Of a DNA stretch of 64,000 bases, positions 26,512 through 36,926 are shown piece by piece. Every line of letters begins with the position of its first letter. The first letter of the stretch is position 1. A program made the position numbers and the translations under genes. Below the pieces are notes generated by a model. That model made no database searches. It was not told the origin of the DNA and was given only the letters and a program-made list of their open reading frames with translations. Source of the stretch: Bradyrhizobium barranii subsp. apii (GTDB lineage: Bacteria; Pseudomonadota; Alphaproteobacteria; Rhizobiales; Xanthobacteraceae); contig NZ_CP096255.1 of the NCBI RefSeq assembly GCF_011516635.5, positions 1,178,001 through 1,242,000 on the forward strand, in the 5' to 3' direction.

Positions 26512-27477
26512 ATGAGATTAATCTGGATTGCCATAGCTGCCGCAGCCGCGATGCTGGCGGGACCCGCATCGGGCCAGCAATGGCCGGCGCGCAGCGTCAA
26601 GCTGATCGTGCCCTATCCGGCTGGCGGCAATGTCGACAGCGCCGCGCGCATCGTCGCCGACAAGCTCCAGGAAAAGCTCGGTCAGCCCTTCATCATCGAG
26701 AACAAGGCCGGCGCCGGCGGCATGATCGCGGGCGAAGCCTTCTCGAAATCGGCGCCCGACGGTTACACGCTGTTCGTCGGCGCCAACGGCCCGGTGCTGT
26801 TCGCGACCGAGATCAACAAGCGCGAGGCCTATAACTGGAAGAAGGATTTTCTTCCGATCTCGACGATCTCGATGACGCCGCTGGTGCTCGAAGTGCACCC
26901 GTCCGTGCAGGCCACGACGTTCAAGGAATTCATCGAGCTCGCCAAGCGCGAGCCCGGCAAGCTGACCATGGCCTCGCCCGGCCCCGGCACCACCAACCGT
27001 CTGCTCAGCGAGCTGATGCAGTCGAGCCTCGATCTGCAATGGGTCACCGCGCATTACCGCGGCAACGCGCCGGCGATCAACGATCTCCTGGGCGGCCAGG
27101 TGCAGTTCGCATTCGACCAGCTCACGGTCAGCCTCCAGCACATCAAGGCCGGCCTGTTCCGCGCGCTCGCCGTCACCAGCCCGCATCGCCTGAAGTCGCT
27201 GCCTGACGTGCCGACCTTCGCCGAGCTCGGCTACAAGGATTTCGACGGCCAGACTTTTACGGGCCTGTTCGCGCCTGCCGGTACGCCGGCGCCGATCGTC
27301 GACAAACTTCACGAGACGCTGGTTGCGATCCTGAAAGATCCCAGTGTGATCGACAAGTTCGAAAAGCTTGGCGGCGAATCCACCCCGATGACGCCGGACG
27401 AGTTCAAGGCCTATCTCGCGCGCGAGGACGCCAAGTGGATTCCGGTCGTGCGCAAGGCCAACATCAAGGCTGACTGA
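26512..27477 (+). CDS. Bug-type tripartite tricarboxylate transporter receptor
   Basis: A 321-residue periplasmic binding protein of the Bug/TctC family. It has a signal peptide (MRLIWIAIAAAAAMLAGPAS), then WPARSVKLIVPYPAGGNVDS, PFIIENKAGAGGMIAGE and SLPDVPTFAELGY, all family landmarks. ATG 26512 follows GGGAGG. The partner membrane subunits are not adjacent, as is usual. It likely captures the carboxylate substrate of the following catabolic operon. Confidence 0.9.
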   Translation: MRLIWIAIAAAAAMLAGPASGQQWPARSVKLIVPYPAGGNVDSAARIVADKLQEKLGQPFIIENKAGAGGMIAGEAFSKSAPDGYTLFVGANGPVLFATEINKREAYNWKKDFLPISTISMTPLVLEVHPSVQATTFKEFIELAKREPGKLTMASPGPGTTNRLLSELMQSSLDLQWVTAHYRGNAPAINDLLGGQVQFAFDQLTVSLQHIKAGLFRALAVTSPHRLKSLPDVPTFAELGYKDFDGQTFTGLFAPAGTPAPIVDKLHETLVAILKDPSVIDKFEKLGGESTPMTPDEFKAYLAREDAKWIPVVRKANIKAD

Positions 27478-27480
27478 TCG

Positions 27481-28097
27481 ATGCAGATCGACCCCACCGA
27501 GCTCGGCGCGGAGCGCATCTACCGGCTGATGACCGGCATCGTGGTGCCACGCCCGATCGCCTGGGTCACGAGCCTGTCGCGCTCCGGCGTGCTCAACCTC
27601 GCCCCTTCAGCGCCTTCACCTTCGTCTCGCAGAAGCCGCCGATGCTCGCCATCAGCGTCGGCCGCAAGGGCGCCGACTACAAGGACACCGCGCACAACAT
27701 CCTCGACACCGAGGAATATGTGATCCACATCGCCGATACCCCGCTGATGTCCGCAGTGCACGACAGCTCGGTCGAGCATCCGCCTGAAATCAGCGAGGTC
27801 GAGCATCTCGGGCTGGAGACGCTGCCCTGCGAGCGCATCAAGGTGCGCCGGCTTGCGGCGGCACCCGTGGCGATGGAGTGCCGCTTCCGGCAGTGCCTCG
27901 AATTCGGCGAGGCCCGCAGCCGGCTCATCGTCGGCGAGGTCGTGATGTTCCACATCCGCGACGGCCTCGTGAACGACGGCAAGGTCGAGACCGCGGCGCT
28001 CGACCCGATCGCGCGCATCGGCGGCCCGCGCTACGCCCGTCTCGGTGAGATCGTGACGCTGAACACCGTCTTCCAGACGCCCAAATCCAAAGACTGA
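27481..28097 (+). pseudogene. Flavin reductase family protein, frameshifted
   Basis: The gene starts 4 bases after the receptor: MQIDPTELGAERIYRLMTGI, then PRPIAWVTSLSRSGVLNLAP. Within the CCCC at 27602-27605 the frame breaks; one more C restores FSAFTFVSQKPPMLAISVGR and the rest of an FMN-binding split-barrel domain ending 28097 (about 205 residues). Such enzymes supply reduced flavin to monooxygenases or act in ring cleavage pathways. Real deletion or sequence error cannot be decided here. Confidence 0.82.
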
Positions 28098-28152
28098 GCG
28101 CGCAGCCCATCGCGCGGGCCCTTGTGCCTGAAGACCATTGGAGAATACGACA

Positions 28153-29001
28153 ATGCGACTCGTAAGCTATCTCTTGGACGGAGAGCCGCGCTATGGCGCG
28201 GCGGTTGATGGCGGTGTCGTCGATCTGACCAGGCGGATCGGACGCGACTTCTCCGACGTGAAAGCGCTGATCGCGGCCAACGCGCTCGCGGACGCGCAGG
28301 AAGCGGTGGCTGGACAAAAACCCGACCACGCGCTGGAAAGCCTCGTCCTGCTTCCGCCGGAAAAGCTCTGGTGCATCGGCGTCAACTACGCCGAGCGCAA
28401 TGCCGAGTATAAAGACAGCTCAGACCTGCCCAAATATCCCAGCCTGTTCGTGCGCAGCATCTCGTCGATGACCGGCGCCGGCCAGCCGGTCGAGAAGCCT
28501 CATGTATCTGAGCAGCTCGACTACGAGGGCGAGCTCGTCATCGTGATCGGCCAGGGCGGCCGTCACATCCCGCGCGAACAGGCCTTCGCGCACATCTTCG
28601 GCATGACCCTGTGCAACGAGGGCACGATCCGCGACTGGCTGCGCCACGGCAAGTTCAACGTCACCCAGGGCAAGAATTTCGATCGCTCCGGTAGCATCGG
28701 GCCGTGGATCGTCACGTCTGACGAGCTCGATCCGCGCGGGCCTCATGACATCATCACGCGCGTCAACGGCGAGGTGCGGCAGCAGGACACGACCGAGCGG
28801 CTGATGTTCCCGTTCGATTTCCTGATCTCCTATCTCTCGACCTTTGCCACCCTGAAGCCCGGCGACATGATCGTAACAGGCACGCCGACGGGCGCGGGCG
28901 CGCGTTTCGATCCGCCGCGCTGGCTTAGGGTGGGCGACGTCGTCGAGGTCGAGTCTGCTGGCATCGGCGTGCTGCGCAACACCGTCGCCGCGGAGCAGTA
29001 A
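28153..29001 (+). CDS. Fumarylacetoacetate hydrolase (FAH) family protein
   Basis: A 282-residue FAH-family enzyme. The metal site is built from the family patterns VNYAERNAE, LDYEGELVIVIGQGG and TGTPTGAGARFDPPRWLRVG. Relatives include 5-oxopent-3-ene-1,2,5-tricarboxylate decarboxylase/HHDD isomerase and acylpyruvate hydrolases. It lies 3 bases before a 2-oxo acid hydratase, which supports a role in meta-cleavage product degradation. Confidence 0.88.
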   Translation: MRLVSYLLDGEPRYGAAVDGGVVDLTRRIGRDFSDVKALIAANALADAQEAVAGQKPDHALESLVLLPPEKLWCIGVNYAERNAEYKDSSDLPKYPSLFVRSISSMTGAGQPVEKPHVSEQLDYEGELVIVIGQGGRHIPREQAFAHIFGMTLCNEGTIRDWLRHGKFNVTQGKNFDRSGSIGPWIVTSDELDPRGPHDIITRVNGEVRQQDTTERLMFPFDFLISYLSTFATLKPGDMIVTGTPTGAGARFDPPRWLRVGDVVEVESAGIGVLRNTVAAEQ

Positions 29002-29004
29002 GCC

Positions 29005-29808
29005 ATGCTCGATACCGCCACGATCGAACGCCTCGCCGCGCGCCTGGATGAGGCCGAGCGCAGCAAGACGCTGATCCCGATGTTCTCGAAGGAATATCCC
29101 GACTTCGCCATCGAGGATGCCTACGCCATCCAGCGCGCCTGGACGAAACTTCAGCTCGGCCGCGGCCGTGTTATCAAGGGACACAAGATCGGCCTGACCT
29201 CGAAGGCGATGCAGAACGCGGTCGGCATCTCCGAGCCCGATTACGGCGTGCTGTTCGCCGACATGTTCTATGCCGACGCAACGCCGATTCCGTTCGATCG
29301 CTTCCATGCGCCGCGCATCGAGGTCGAGCTCGCCTTCGTGCTGAAGGCGCCGCTCCGCGGGCCTGACTGCACCATCTTCGACGTGCTCAACGCCACCGAC
29401 TATGTCACGCCTGCGCTAGAAATCCTGGAGACGCGCATGCATCGCGTCGATCCCCAGACGGGCAAGACGCGGAAGGTGATGGACACCATCTCGGACAACG
29501 CGGCGAACGCCGCGCTGGTGCTCGGCGGCCGGCCGTTCCGCCCGATGGACGCGGATTTGCGCTGGATCGGCGCGCTGCTGTTCCGCAATGGTGAGGTCGA
29601 GGAGACCGGGCTTGCGGCCGGCGTGCTCAATCATCCCGCCAACGGCATTGCCTGGCTCGCCAACCGGCTTGCGCCGCATGACGAACATCTCGCGGCCGGC
29701 GAGGTGGTGCTGGCGGGATCGTTCACCCGTCCCGTCGACATCCGCCGCGGCGACACGTTCCATGCCGACTATGGCGCGTTCGGCTCGGTATCGTGCCAGT
29801 TCGTCTGA
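29005..29808 (+). CDS. hpaH: 2-oxo-hepta-3-ene-1,7-dioate hydratase-like protein
   Basis: A 267-residue member of the HpaH/MhpD hydratase group. [44 protein letters not shown] and the C-terminal [16 protein letters not shown] are typical. It should add water to an unsaturated 2-oxo acid made by the upstream enzymes. The full homoprotocatechuate operon (HpaB-F) is not here, so the true substrate is uncertain. Confidence 0.85.
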   Translation: MLDTATIERLAARLDEAERSKTLIPMFSKEYPDFAIEDAYAIQRAWTKLQLGRGRVIKGHKIGLTSKAMQNAVGISEPDYGVLFADMFYADATPIPFDRFHAPRIEVELAFVLKAPLRGPDCTIFDVLNATDYVTPALEILETRMHRVDPQTGKTRKVMDTISDNAANAALVLGGRPFRPMDADLRWIGALLFRNGEVEETGLAAGVLNHPANGIAWLANRLAPHDEHLAAGEVVLAGSFTRPVDIRRGDTFHADYGAFGSVSCQFV

Positions 29809-29833
29809 ACCAACACATAAGAGGGAGCGCATC

Positions 29834-30226
29834 ATGACGGGTCAAACGCGGCGCAGGAGCATCCACATCGGCGGCTTCAAGCACGCCAACCCGATTCCCA
29901 ACGCCTGCCGCATCGGCAATCTTGTGATGTCCGGCGTCATCCTCGGCCGTGATACGGCTGGCGTGATGCCCGCGAGCCTGGATGCGCAATGCGCCAACAT
30001 GTTCGCGCATATGAAGGCAACGGTGGAGGCCGCGGGTGGCACCACGGACGACATCATCAAGATGACGGTGTGGCTGAAGGACCGTACGCAGCGCGGGCCC
30101 GTCAATGTCGAGTGGCTCAAGATGTTTCCGGACGAGCATTCGCGCCCGGCGCGCCATGCGCTGCCGATGGACAATATGGACGGTGGCGCCCTGGTGCAGT
30201 GCGACTTCACCGCCGTGATCGACTGA
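29834..30226 (+). CDS. RidA/YjgF family protein
   Basis: A 130-residue RidA-like protein (enamine/imine deaminase or related). IPNACRIGNLVMSGVILGRD, TTDDIIKMTVWLKDR and SRPARHALPM are the familiar segments. In catabolic operons such proteins often hydrolyse enamine or aminoacrylate intermediates. GAGGGAG precedes ATG 29834. Confidence 0.85.
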   Translation: MTGQTRRRSIHIGGFKHANPIPNACRIGNLVMSGVILGRDTAGVMPASLDAQCANMFAHMKATVEAAGGTTDDIIKMTVWLKDRTQRGPVNVEWLKMFPDEHSRPARHALPMDNMDGGALVQCDFTAVID

Positions 30227-30239
30227 AGGAGCATTTTGC

Positions 30240-31115
30240 ATGCCGACCTATCTGCCGTTCGACCCCAACCCGCGCCGCCCGGTCAAGGCACCGCCGCCGA
30301 AGACCGTCGACAGCCAGTTTCACGTGCTCGGACCCATCGACAAATATCCGGAGCGCCCCGGCGCGGCCTATCGGATGCCGAGCGCGACCTGGGAAGCAGC
30401 GCTGCGCGTGCACAAGACGCTCGGCATCGAGCGCGGCATCATCGTGCAGACCACGACGTATGGTGCGGATCATTCCGTCGTACTCGACGGCCTCGCCGCG
30501 ATGGGCCCGAATTATCGCGGCTGCGCCAACGCACTGGTGTTCGCGGAGGCGAACGACGCTTATCTCGCCAAGCTGCATGACGCGGGCGTGCGCGGCGCGC
30601 GCTTCAGTTTCCGCCAGGAGCTCGGCGCCGTGCTGTCGGACGCCGATTTCGCCCGTGCCATCGCGCGCATCCGCGAACTCGGCTGGTACGTGAAGATCCA
30701 GCCCGAGAAAGACGGCATCGTCTCCAGCGTCGCCAAGTACGAGAATCTCGAGGTCCCCGTGCTGATCGACCACATGGCGCGGCCCGTGCCCTCGAATGGC
30801 AAGGATGATCCGAACCTGCGCAAGATGCTGGAGCTGCTCGAGAAGGGCAATTTCTGGGTCATGCTGTCGCTCGGCGAGAAGACCTCGCAGGCCGGCCCGC
30901 CCTATGACGACGTGATCCCGATCGCGCGCGCCTATATCGAGGCCGCAATCGACCGCTGCGTCTGGGCCAGCGACTGGCCGCATCCCGTCTCCGTCAAGCA
31001 GCCGCCCAACGACGCCGACCTGCTCGAGCTGATGTACCGCTACGCGCCCGACCAGGCCGAGCTGGAGAAGATCCTCGTGCACAATCCGGCAAAGCTGTTC
31101 GGCTTTCCGGACTAG
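30240..31115 (+). CDS. Amidohydrolase-2 family TIM-barrel hydrolase
   Basis: A 291-residue amidohydrolase of the type of 2-pyrone-4,6-dicarboxylate lactonase. Landmarks are VDSQFHVLGP at the N-terminus, VPVLIDHMARP, and the terminal CVWASDWPHPV with Asp as metal ligand. It follows the RidA gene by 13 bases and ends the IclR-linked operon. A lactonase or decarboxylase role on a ring-cleavage product is plausible. Confidence 0.85.
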   Translation: MPTYLPFDPNPRRPVKAPPPKTVDSQFHVLGPIDKYPERPGAAYRMPSATWEAALRVHKTLGIERGIIVQTTTYGADHSVVLDGLAAMGPNYRGCANALVFAEANDAYLAKLHDAGVRGARFSFRQELGAVLSDADFARAIARIRELGWYVKIQPEKDGIVSSVAKYENLEVPVLIDHMARPVPSNGKDDPNLRKMLELLEKGNFWVMLSLGEKTSQAGPPYDDVIPIARAYIEAAIDRCVWASDWPHPVSVKQPPNDADLLELMYRYAPDQAELEKILVHNPAKLFGFPD

Positions 31116-31127
31116 GGCGGAATTGAT

Positions 31128-32135
<1,008 letters not shown>

Positions 32136-32261
32136 GTTTGGCGTACCGGGTGGGAGTGCGATGTGCGCTGCGGCCTCACATGTAGTGGCTCATTATGGAA
32201 ATGTTAGCGCGCGCTTTTCAGTCGGTCGAGATGTGGCCGGCACCTTTCCCGTTGGCGGCAG

Positions 32262-32480
32262 CTACAGCAAGCCGCGCTTGTGCTGGATGATGATGATAAC
32301 GCGAATGATGCAGTCCGATACTGACTCGCCGGGCCGGCGTGCCTTGTGCAGCATTTGCCACGTCACCTCATCGATCTGTATCTGCCATTTGCCGCTTGCC
32401 AGGCGTTGTCCAGTATCGTCGGACGGGAACTCGGCCGCAATCAGAGCGCGGCACTCGTCGGTGATTTCAATTTCCGGCAT
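32262..32480 (-). CDS. Small protein of unknown function
   Basis: A 72-residue ORF starting [20 protein letters not shown], with [20 protein letters not shown] near the middle. The composition is protein-like and the pattern [15 protein letters not shown] resembles short ribbon-helix antitoxin-like proteins, but this is only a similarity of style. No partner toxin is visible. Confidence 0.4.
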   Translation of the reverse strand: MPEIEITDECRALIAAEFPSDDTGQRLASGKWQIQIDEVTWQMLHKARRPGESVSDCIIRVIIIIQHKRGLL

Positions 32481-32876
32481 TGTTGGTCGTTCTCGCGGAC
32501 GGTGTGCTCGCGTGCAGCCCTCGCCCGATCCGGAGAGATCAGCCAGTTAAATCGCGGTAACTACCGATCCGGCCGAAGCCGATGCTGATCGTCCTGACCA
32601 TGGACGAGGAGCGCGACATCTGGACGCAGTCGCGGCAGGGCGCTGCGGCGCCACCAATGGATGCCTGCTGAATATTGAGGGATGCGGCGCTGACAAGAAG
32701 GATCATTCAATGGCTTGGGTCTCGTTCGCGCAGCCGTGACGCTTGAGTCGTCGGGCTCCCGTCGTCGCCGGACATTGCCGATCCTTCACAACCTTAATGC
32801 GATTTAACGAGGTTTCCGTAAGCGGTGTGGGTAAACCGCGAGTCGCGGGGGCGTCCTCCAGACACGAGATGACGCC

Positions 32877-33026
32877 GTGAAGTTTGACGAACAGGAACGC
32901 ACCGCGCTGACGGACGCTGGGTTTTCCGTCGCCGACAACAGCAAAGCTGCCTACGTCGAAGCCGTCGTGGTGATCGCCGCGATCGCAACTCGTAACTACG
33001 CAGCTCGGCGGAACCCACTTCAGTGA
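32877..33026 (+). CDS. Short ORF before the DUF3085-like gene
   Basis: GTG 32877 opens 49 codons (MKFDEQERTALTDAGFSVAD...) ending in TGA 33024-33026, which overlaps the GTG start of the next gene. The coupling and the polar N-terminus look real; the last part (TRNYAARRNPLQ) looks odd and may be out of frame. Function unknown. The rest of 32481-32876 shows no gene. Confidence 0.4.
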   Translation: MKFDEQERTALTDAGFSVADNSKAAYVEAVVVIAAIATRNYAARRNPLQ

Positions 33027-33470
33027 AGCTGACCTTCCCTCATGCAAGGCTGAAGGCGCTCTGGAACGAGGCCGTCCGGCAATGGCCGGTTTCGGTGCGA
33101 GCCATGAACGGTCGAGATTCGCCCGGTTTCTGGCTTGTCGGTGGCCAAGGCATCTATCTCGCACAACGGCGCCAGGCCTCGGGGCAGCGTGACTCTGGCC
33201 TACGCAAACGAATGCGACCCGGTCAGGGTGCCGGTCCAAAGTTGGTTGGGTATCAAGCGCGCCATCTTCGGCGATAACGATGGGAGGGAATTCGTCGATC
33301 TGGTGATGATCGGCACTGCCGTCGATGCGGGCGCCGACCTCGAGGTGACCTTCGAGCCCGACACGATGACGGTGGCTGTCGTCGAAAAAGGGACGGCGAG
33401 CATACGACTGCAATCGCTGCGCATCCGGGACAAAAATTACACCACGTCAGGACGCAGTTGTCGGGTTTGA
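33023..33470 (+). pseudogene. DUF3085-like protein, frameshifted
   Basis: The first frame reads MKLTFPHARLKALWNEAVRQ then SPGFWLVGGQGIYL; near 33156-33161 reading must shift to continue as SHNGARPRGSVTLAYANECD, IFGDNDGREFVDLV and AGADLEVTFEPDTM. The two together match the layout of DUF3085 proteins. Restoring two bases (a lost TC in CTCTC) or removing one would join them. Role unknown. Confidence 0.5.
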
Positions 33471-33482
33471 GTCTGATCTCGG

Positions 33483-35228
33483 CTAAGGACCAGACGCGGT
33501 ATCTTGGCCCGCTACTCTCTCCAAGCCCTGCACATCGTCGTCCTCCCATTCCACGTTGTTGGTTTCGAGATAGCGGGCGACGGCTACGCCGATTGTCGGG
33601 AAGAAGTAATTCTCTCCAAGCTGCGCGAAGAGGCCAAATCTTTTCAGCTTGTCCTTCACGGGATCTTTGAGTTCGGCAAAACAAAACTCTATGCCTTGCG
33701 CGTGCAACGATCGGTCCAGTTCGGCAACCACGTCGCAGGCGGTGACGTCTACGCTCGTGACCGGCTCCGCGGCAACAACTAGCCAACGCACGGGTGTTGG
33801 CGATGTCGCTACGGCATCCAGGACGCGTTCCCTGAAGAATTCGGCGTTGGCAAAAAACAGAGGAGCATCCCAGCGAAACAGGACCAGCCCGGGGACCCGG
33901 CGCGCATCCGGATATCGTGTGATGTCGTGATAGCCTTTGACGCCGTGGGCGCGCCCCAATACGGCGGAGTGTGGGCGCCAACCGTCCCACAGGAACTCGA
34001 TGATAGCGATTGCGATCGCAAGACCAATTCCTGGAATGACTCCGAGCACTGCTACACCGACAAAGCAGACGATCGCCAGCCAGAATTCCCACCGTTGAAT
34101 GCGATAGATTCGTTTGAGGTCGGCAACTTCAATCAAGCCAATCGCCGATGCGATGACGACGGCGGCCAATGCGGCGGTGGGTAAATGTTGGAGCAGGCTC
34201 GGCGCGACCAGGAGGAGCAACGCGATGGCAAACGCGCCTACGACGCTGGTGAGTTGAGTGCGGGCACCGGCGGCTTCCGCAACGGGTGTCCGTGAACTAC
34301 TGCTGCTGATCGGGAAGCCCTGGAAAAATCCCGTCGCCAAATTGGCGGCACCGAGCCCGACCATCTCTTGGTTGGGATCGACCCGAGACCCCAATCGCGC
34401 AGCATAGGCACGTGAAAGTACGCTCGTATCGGCAAACGAAACCATCGCTACTGCACAACCGCCGATCAGCACCGGCACGAGGTCGCTGGAGGTGATCCAT
34501 GGGACAACGAAACCCGGCAGGCCCTGGGGAAGGGGGCCCAGTACCTTGACGCCGTATTGCGTCCCGAGATCAAGCACCCCGACGACGAGCGTAGCCCCAA
34601 CGACCGCAATCAGAAGGCCCGGTACCCGCTTGTTGTTTCTGAGAAGCAGGATCACGATCAACGTGGCGAGGCCAATCGCGAACGCGACCCAGTTTATCCG
34701 CCCCCCAAGGATCGCGCTGACAATCGCCCACAGGCTTCGCAGTGGCCCCTCGCTCTCGATGGAAAAGCCGAAGAGCTTGGGCAGCTGGCTGATCAATACG
34801 GTCAGGGCAATTCCGTTCATATACCCGTAGCGTATCGGCTTCGAGAGAAGCTCGGTGATAAAGCCAAGGCGCGCGACACCTGCCAGGATACAGACCGTCC
34901 CTGAGACAATCGCCATCATGCCCGCGAGTGTCACGGCCCGCAGGGGATCGCCCTGAGCCAAGGGAGCGATGACTCCAAGGAGTATTGCCGCCAGCGCCGA
35001 GTCCGGGCCAAGGACGAGAATGCGGCTTGGGCCGAACAGCGCGTAGGCGAGCAGCGGCACGATCGTTGCGTACAAACCGTAGATGCCCGGCAGGCCCGAT
35101 GCAGCTGCATAGGCAATGCCGACCGGGACCAGCATTGTCGCCAGGACGATGCCGGCGAAGATATCGTGCGGAAGCCATGCTGCTTCATATCGACGGAGAG
35201 TGTCGAGTCCGGGCAACCAGCGCTTCAT
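33483..35228 (-). CDS. SulP family anion transporter with STAS domain
   Basis: A 581-residue SulP carrier with about 12-14 membrane segments and a C-terminal STAS domain. ATMLVPVGIAYAAASGLPGI and GLYATIVPLLAYALFGPSR are the SulP signature; DTSVLSRAYAARLGSRVDPN and GLVLFRWDAPLFFANAEFF (STAS start) follow. ATG 35228 was chosen over TTG 35258. It may carry sulfate, bicarbonate or dicarboxylates; the sequence does not decide. Confidence 0.9.
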   Translation of the reverse strand: MKRWLPGLDTLRRYEAAWLPHDIFAGIVLATMLVPVGIAYAAASGLPGIYGLYATIVPLLAYALFGPSRILVLGPDSALAAILLGVIAPLAQGDPLRAVTLAGMMAIVSGTVCILAGVARLGFITELLSKPIRYGYMNGIALTVLISQLPKLFGFSIESEGPLRSLWAIVSAILGGRINWVAFAIGLATLIVILLLRNNKRVPGLLIAVVGATLVVGVLDLGTQYGVKVLGPLPQGLPGFVVPWITSSDLVPVLIGGCAVAMVSFADTSVLSRAYAARLGSRVDPNQEMVGLGAANLATGFFQGFPISSSSSRTPVAEAAGARTQLTSVVGAFAIALLLLVAPSLLQHLPTAALAAVVIASAIGLIEVADLKRIYRIQRWEFWLAIVCFVGVAVLGVIPGIGLAIAIAIIEFLWDGWRPHSAVLGRAHGVKGYHDITRYPDARRVPGLVLFRWDAPLFFANAEFFRERVLDAVATSPTPVRWLVVAAEPVTSVDVTACDVVAELDRSLHAQGIEFCFAELKDPVKDKLKRFGLFAQLGENYFFPTIGVAVARYLETNNVEWEDDDVQGLERVAGQDTASGP

Positions 35229-35353
35229 TGATGGCTTCTCCCAGCCCGCATTGAGCAAGTTTGCCCCGCATGATGTGTTGGACCGATCAGGCTATTACGC
35301 CCGCAGCAGGCTGAACAGTGGCCCGGCGCTATGGCCGAAGCAGCACAGCGGGC

Positions 35354-35450
35354 CATGGGTGCCAGCCGGCACCAAGTCTTCCCTGCGCCCTCTTCACGGT
35401 CGAGGGGGAAGGACCAAAACCGAACTCGGGCGTTTCATGCCGCGAGAATG
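35354..35450. repeat. Interspersed repeat, copy A
   Basis: About 97 bases beginning CATGGGTGCCAGCCGGCAC and ending TTTCATGCCGCGAGAATG recur, with small changes, at 39864-39960 in the same orientation. No coding role is likely. Confidence 0.7.
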
Positions 35451-35599
35451 GCGTTCGTTCGCGGCTGTTTGAGTGGCCTGTGCCTCCGTTCACAACCCTG
35501 TTATTGCGACCTGGTGCGCCCGTTGTCTCAACTGGGCGTTTTGCGCCTGTTGTTGTACCCTTGGTGAAACAGCTGCTGGGGTCGCGAGGAGGAACTGAC

Positions 35600-36088
35600 A
35601 TGACCATGGTCGTACTCAACCGACGCTATCTCCTCGCCGCCGGCGGCTCGGTCCTGGCGGCCGGGGTGTCCGGGCTCCTGTTGCCTGCCCGTGCGGAAGG
35701 CCTCGCACCGACCGAGTCGATGTCGGGTGGCGCGAACAACTACCGCAAGGGCGCGGCGATCGTGGACCGGATCGGCAAGGGCAGCTTCTGGATGAGCGGC
35801 ACCGTACGCCGCGCAGGCGACGGGGCTCCACTTGCCGGGCAGCGCATTCAGATCTGGGCGCACACGACCGAAGGGCAGGAACACGAGCCGCAGAGTCATG
35901 GCGCCACGCTCACCGACAAGGACGGCAAGTTCCGGCTCGAGATGCCGCAGATCATTCCGATCTTTGGCCAGCCGCATGGTCACCTCGCCTATGACAGCGG
36001 TGAGTTCAAGACCGTCTTTCTGCGGCCGGTGATGCGGAGCGCGAAGGAGACGAGCCTGGAAGCGCACTTCATCCTGCAGCCGGCCTGA
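35600..36088 (+). CDS. Exported intradiol dioxygenase-like protein
   Basis: A 162-residue protein with a signal of Tat type (NRRYLLAAGGSVLAAG). The mature part has GSFWMSGTVRRAGDGAPLAG, QRIQIWAHTTEGQ, SHGATLTDKDGKFRLEMP and QPHGHLAYD, resembling the beta-sandwich of protocatechuate 3,4-dioxygenases but shorter. Histidines for a metal site are present, but the two-Tyr/two-His iron ligand set is not evident. It pairs with the next membrane gene, 11 bases on. Confidence 0.7.
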   Translation: MTMVVLNRRYLLAAGGSVLAAGVSGLLLPARAEGLAPTESMSGGANNYRKGAAIVDRIGKGSFWMSGTVRRAGDGAPLAGQRIQIWAHTTEGQEHEPQSHGATLTDKDGKFRLEMPQIIPIFGQPHGHLAYDSGEFKTVFLRPVMRSAKETSLEAHFILQPA

Positions 36089-36099
36089 CCGGGTTGCGA

Positions 36100-36735
36100 A
36101 TGAAGGGGTGGAGACTGGCCCGGGTGATCCTGATCTGGGTTGCCCTTGCTTTGGCCAGCGTGCCGATCGCCGCGGCAGCGGGAAGCGAGCAGCTCGCATG
36201 GCGCGGTTCGCTCTACATCCTGGCCGGGTTTGCGGGGATTGTTGCCCTCGGCCTCGTGCTCGTTCAGCCCCTGCTGATTGGCGGATATCTGCCGGGATTT
36301 CCGGCCTATCGCGGACGGCGTGCGCATCACTGGATCGGCGGCGCGCTGGTCGCAGCGATCGTGATCCATGTCGTTGGCCTCTGGATCACCAGCCCGCCCG
36401 ACATGATCGACGCGCTGACCTTCTCATCGCCGACGCCGTTCTCTCCCTTTGGCGTGACCGCGATGTGGGCCATCTTCGCGGTCGCGCTTTTGGCCGCCCT
36501 GCGCCGGCGATTGGGACTGCGACCGCGAACCTGGCGCTTCATTCACATGCCGCTGGCGATCGTCATCGTCGCAGGCAGCGTGGTCCATTGCCTGCTGATC
36601 GAGGGGACGATGGAGACGATCTCGAAGGCGGCACTCTGCGCGCTCGTCCTCGCGGCAACCGTAAAAGTCATGATCGACCTGCAGGTGTGGCGAAAGCGAA
36701 GGACCTTGCGCGGCGAGAGCACTGCGCCGCGGTGA
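36100..36735 (+). CDS. Ferric reductase-like transmembrane protein
   Basis: A 211-residue six-helix membrane protein with histidines in AHHWIGGALVAAIVIHVVGL and in FIHMPLAIVIVAGSVVHCLL, as expected for heme-binding ferric-reductase-like (YedZ/MsrQ-type) domains. No NAD/FAD domain is attached. With the exported dioxygenase-like protein before it, a periplasmic redox pair is likely. ATG 36100 was preferred to TTG 36094. Confidence 0.75.
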   Translation: MKGWRLARVILIWVALALASVPIAAAAGSEQLAWRGSLYILAGFAGIVALGLVLVQPLLIGGYLPGFPAYRGRRAHHWIGGALVAAIVIHVVGLWITSPPDMIDALTFSSPTPFSPFGVTAMWAIFAVALLAALRRRLGLRPRTWRFIHMPLAIVIVAGSVVHCLLIEGTMETISKAALCALVLAATVKVMIDLQVWRKRRTLRGESTAPR

Positions 36736-36755
36736 CATGGCCGCGCGTAGCGCAT

Positions 36756-36832
36756 AGTAGAGTGAAGCGAAACCCATCGCACTTTGTCTGCGCGGAAGCA
36801 TGATGGGTTTCGCTAGCGCTCTACCATCCTAC
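36756..36832. repeat. Palindromic spacer repeat
   Basis: GTAGAGTGAAGCGAAACCCAT on one side is roughly mirrored by ATGGGTTTCGCTAGCGCTCTAC on the other. It follows the ferric-reductase gene and may terminate it. 36833-36926 shows nothing further. Confidence 0.6.
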
Positions 36833-36926
36833 GAAACTTTTGCTGACCGCCTTGTTCAAACACGTTCGGCGTCGTCAGCGCCGATCTCCGCTCCGCTTGC
36901 CGCAGATAGCGACGGGGCGTATCCTA

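Noticed and set aside
32703..33413. 236-codon minus-strand frame
   Set aside because: It is antisense to the DUF3085-like gene, whose translation is clearly protein-like.
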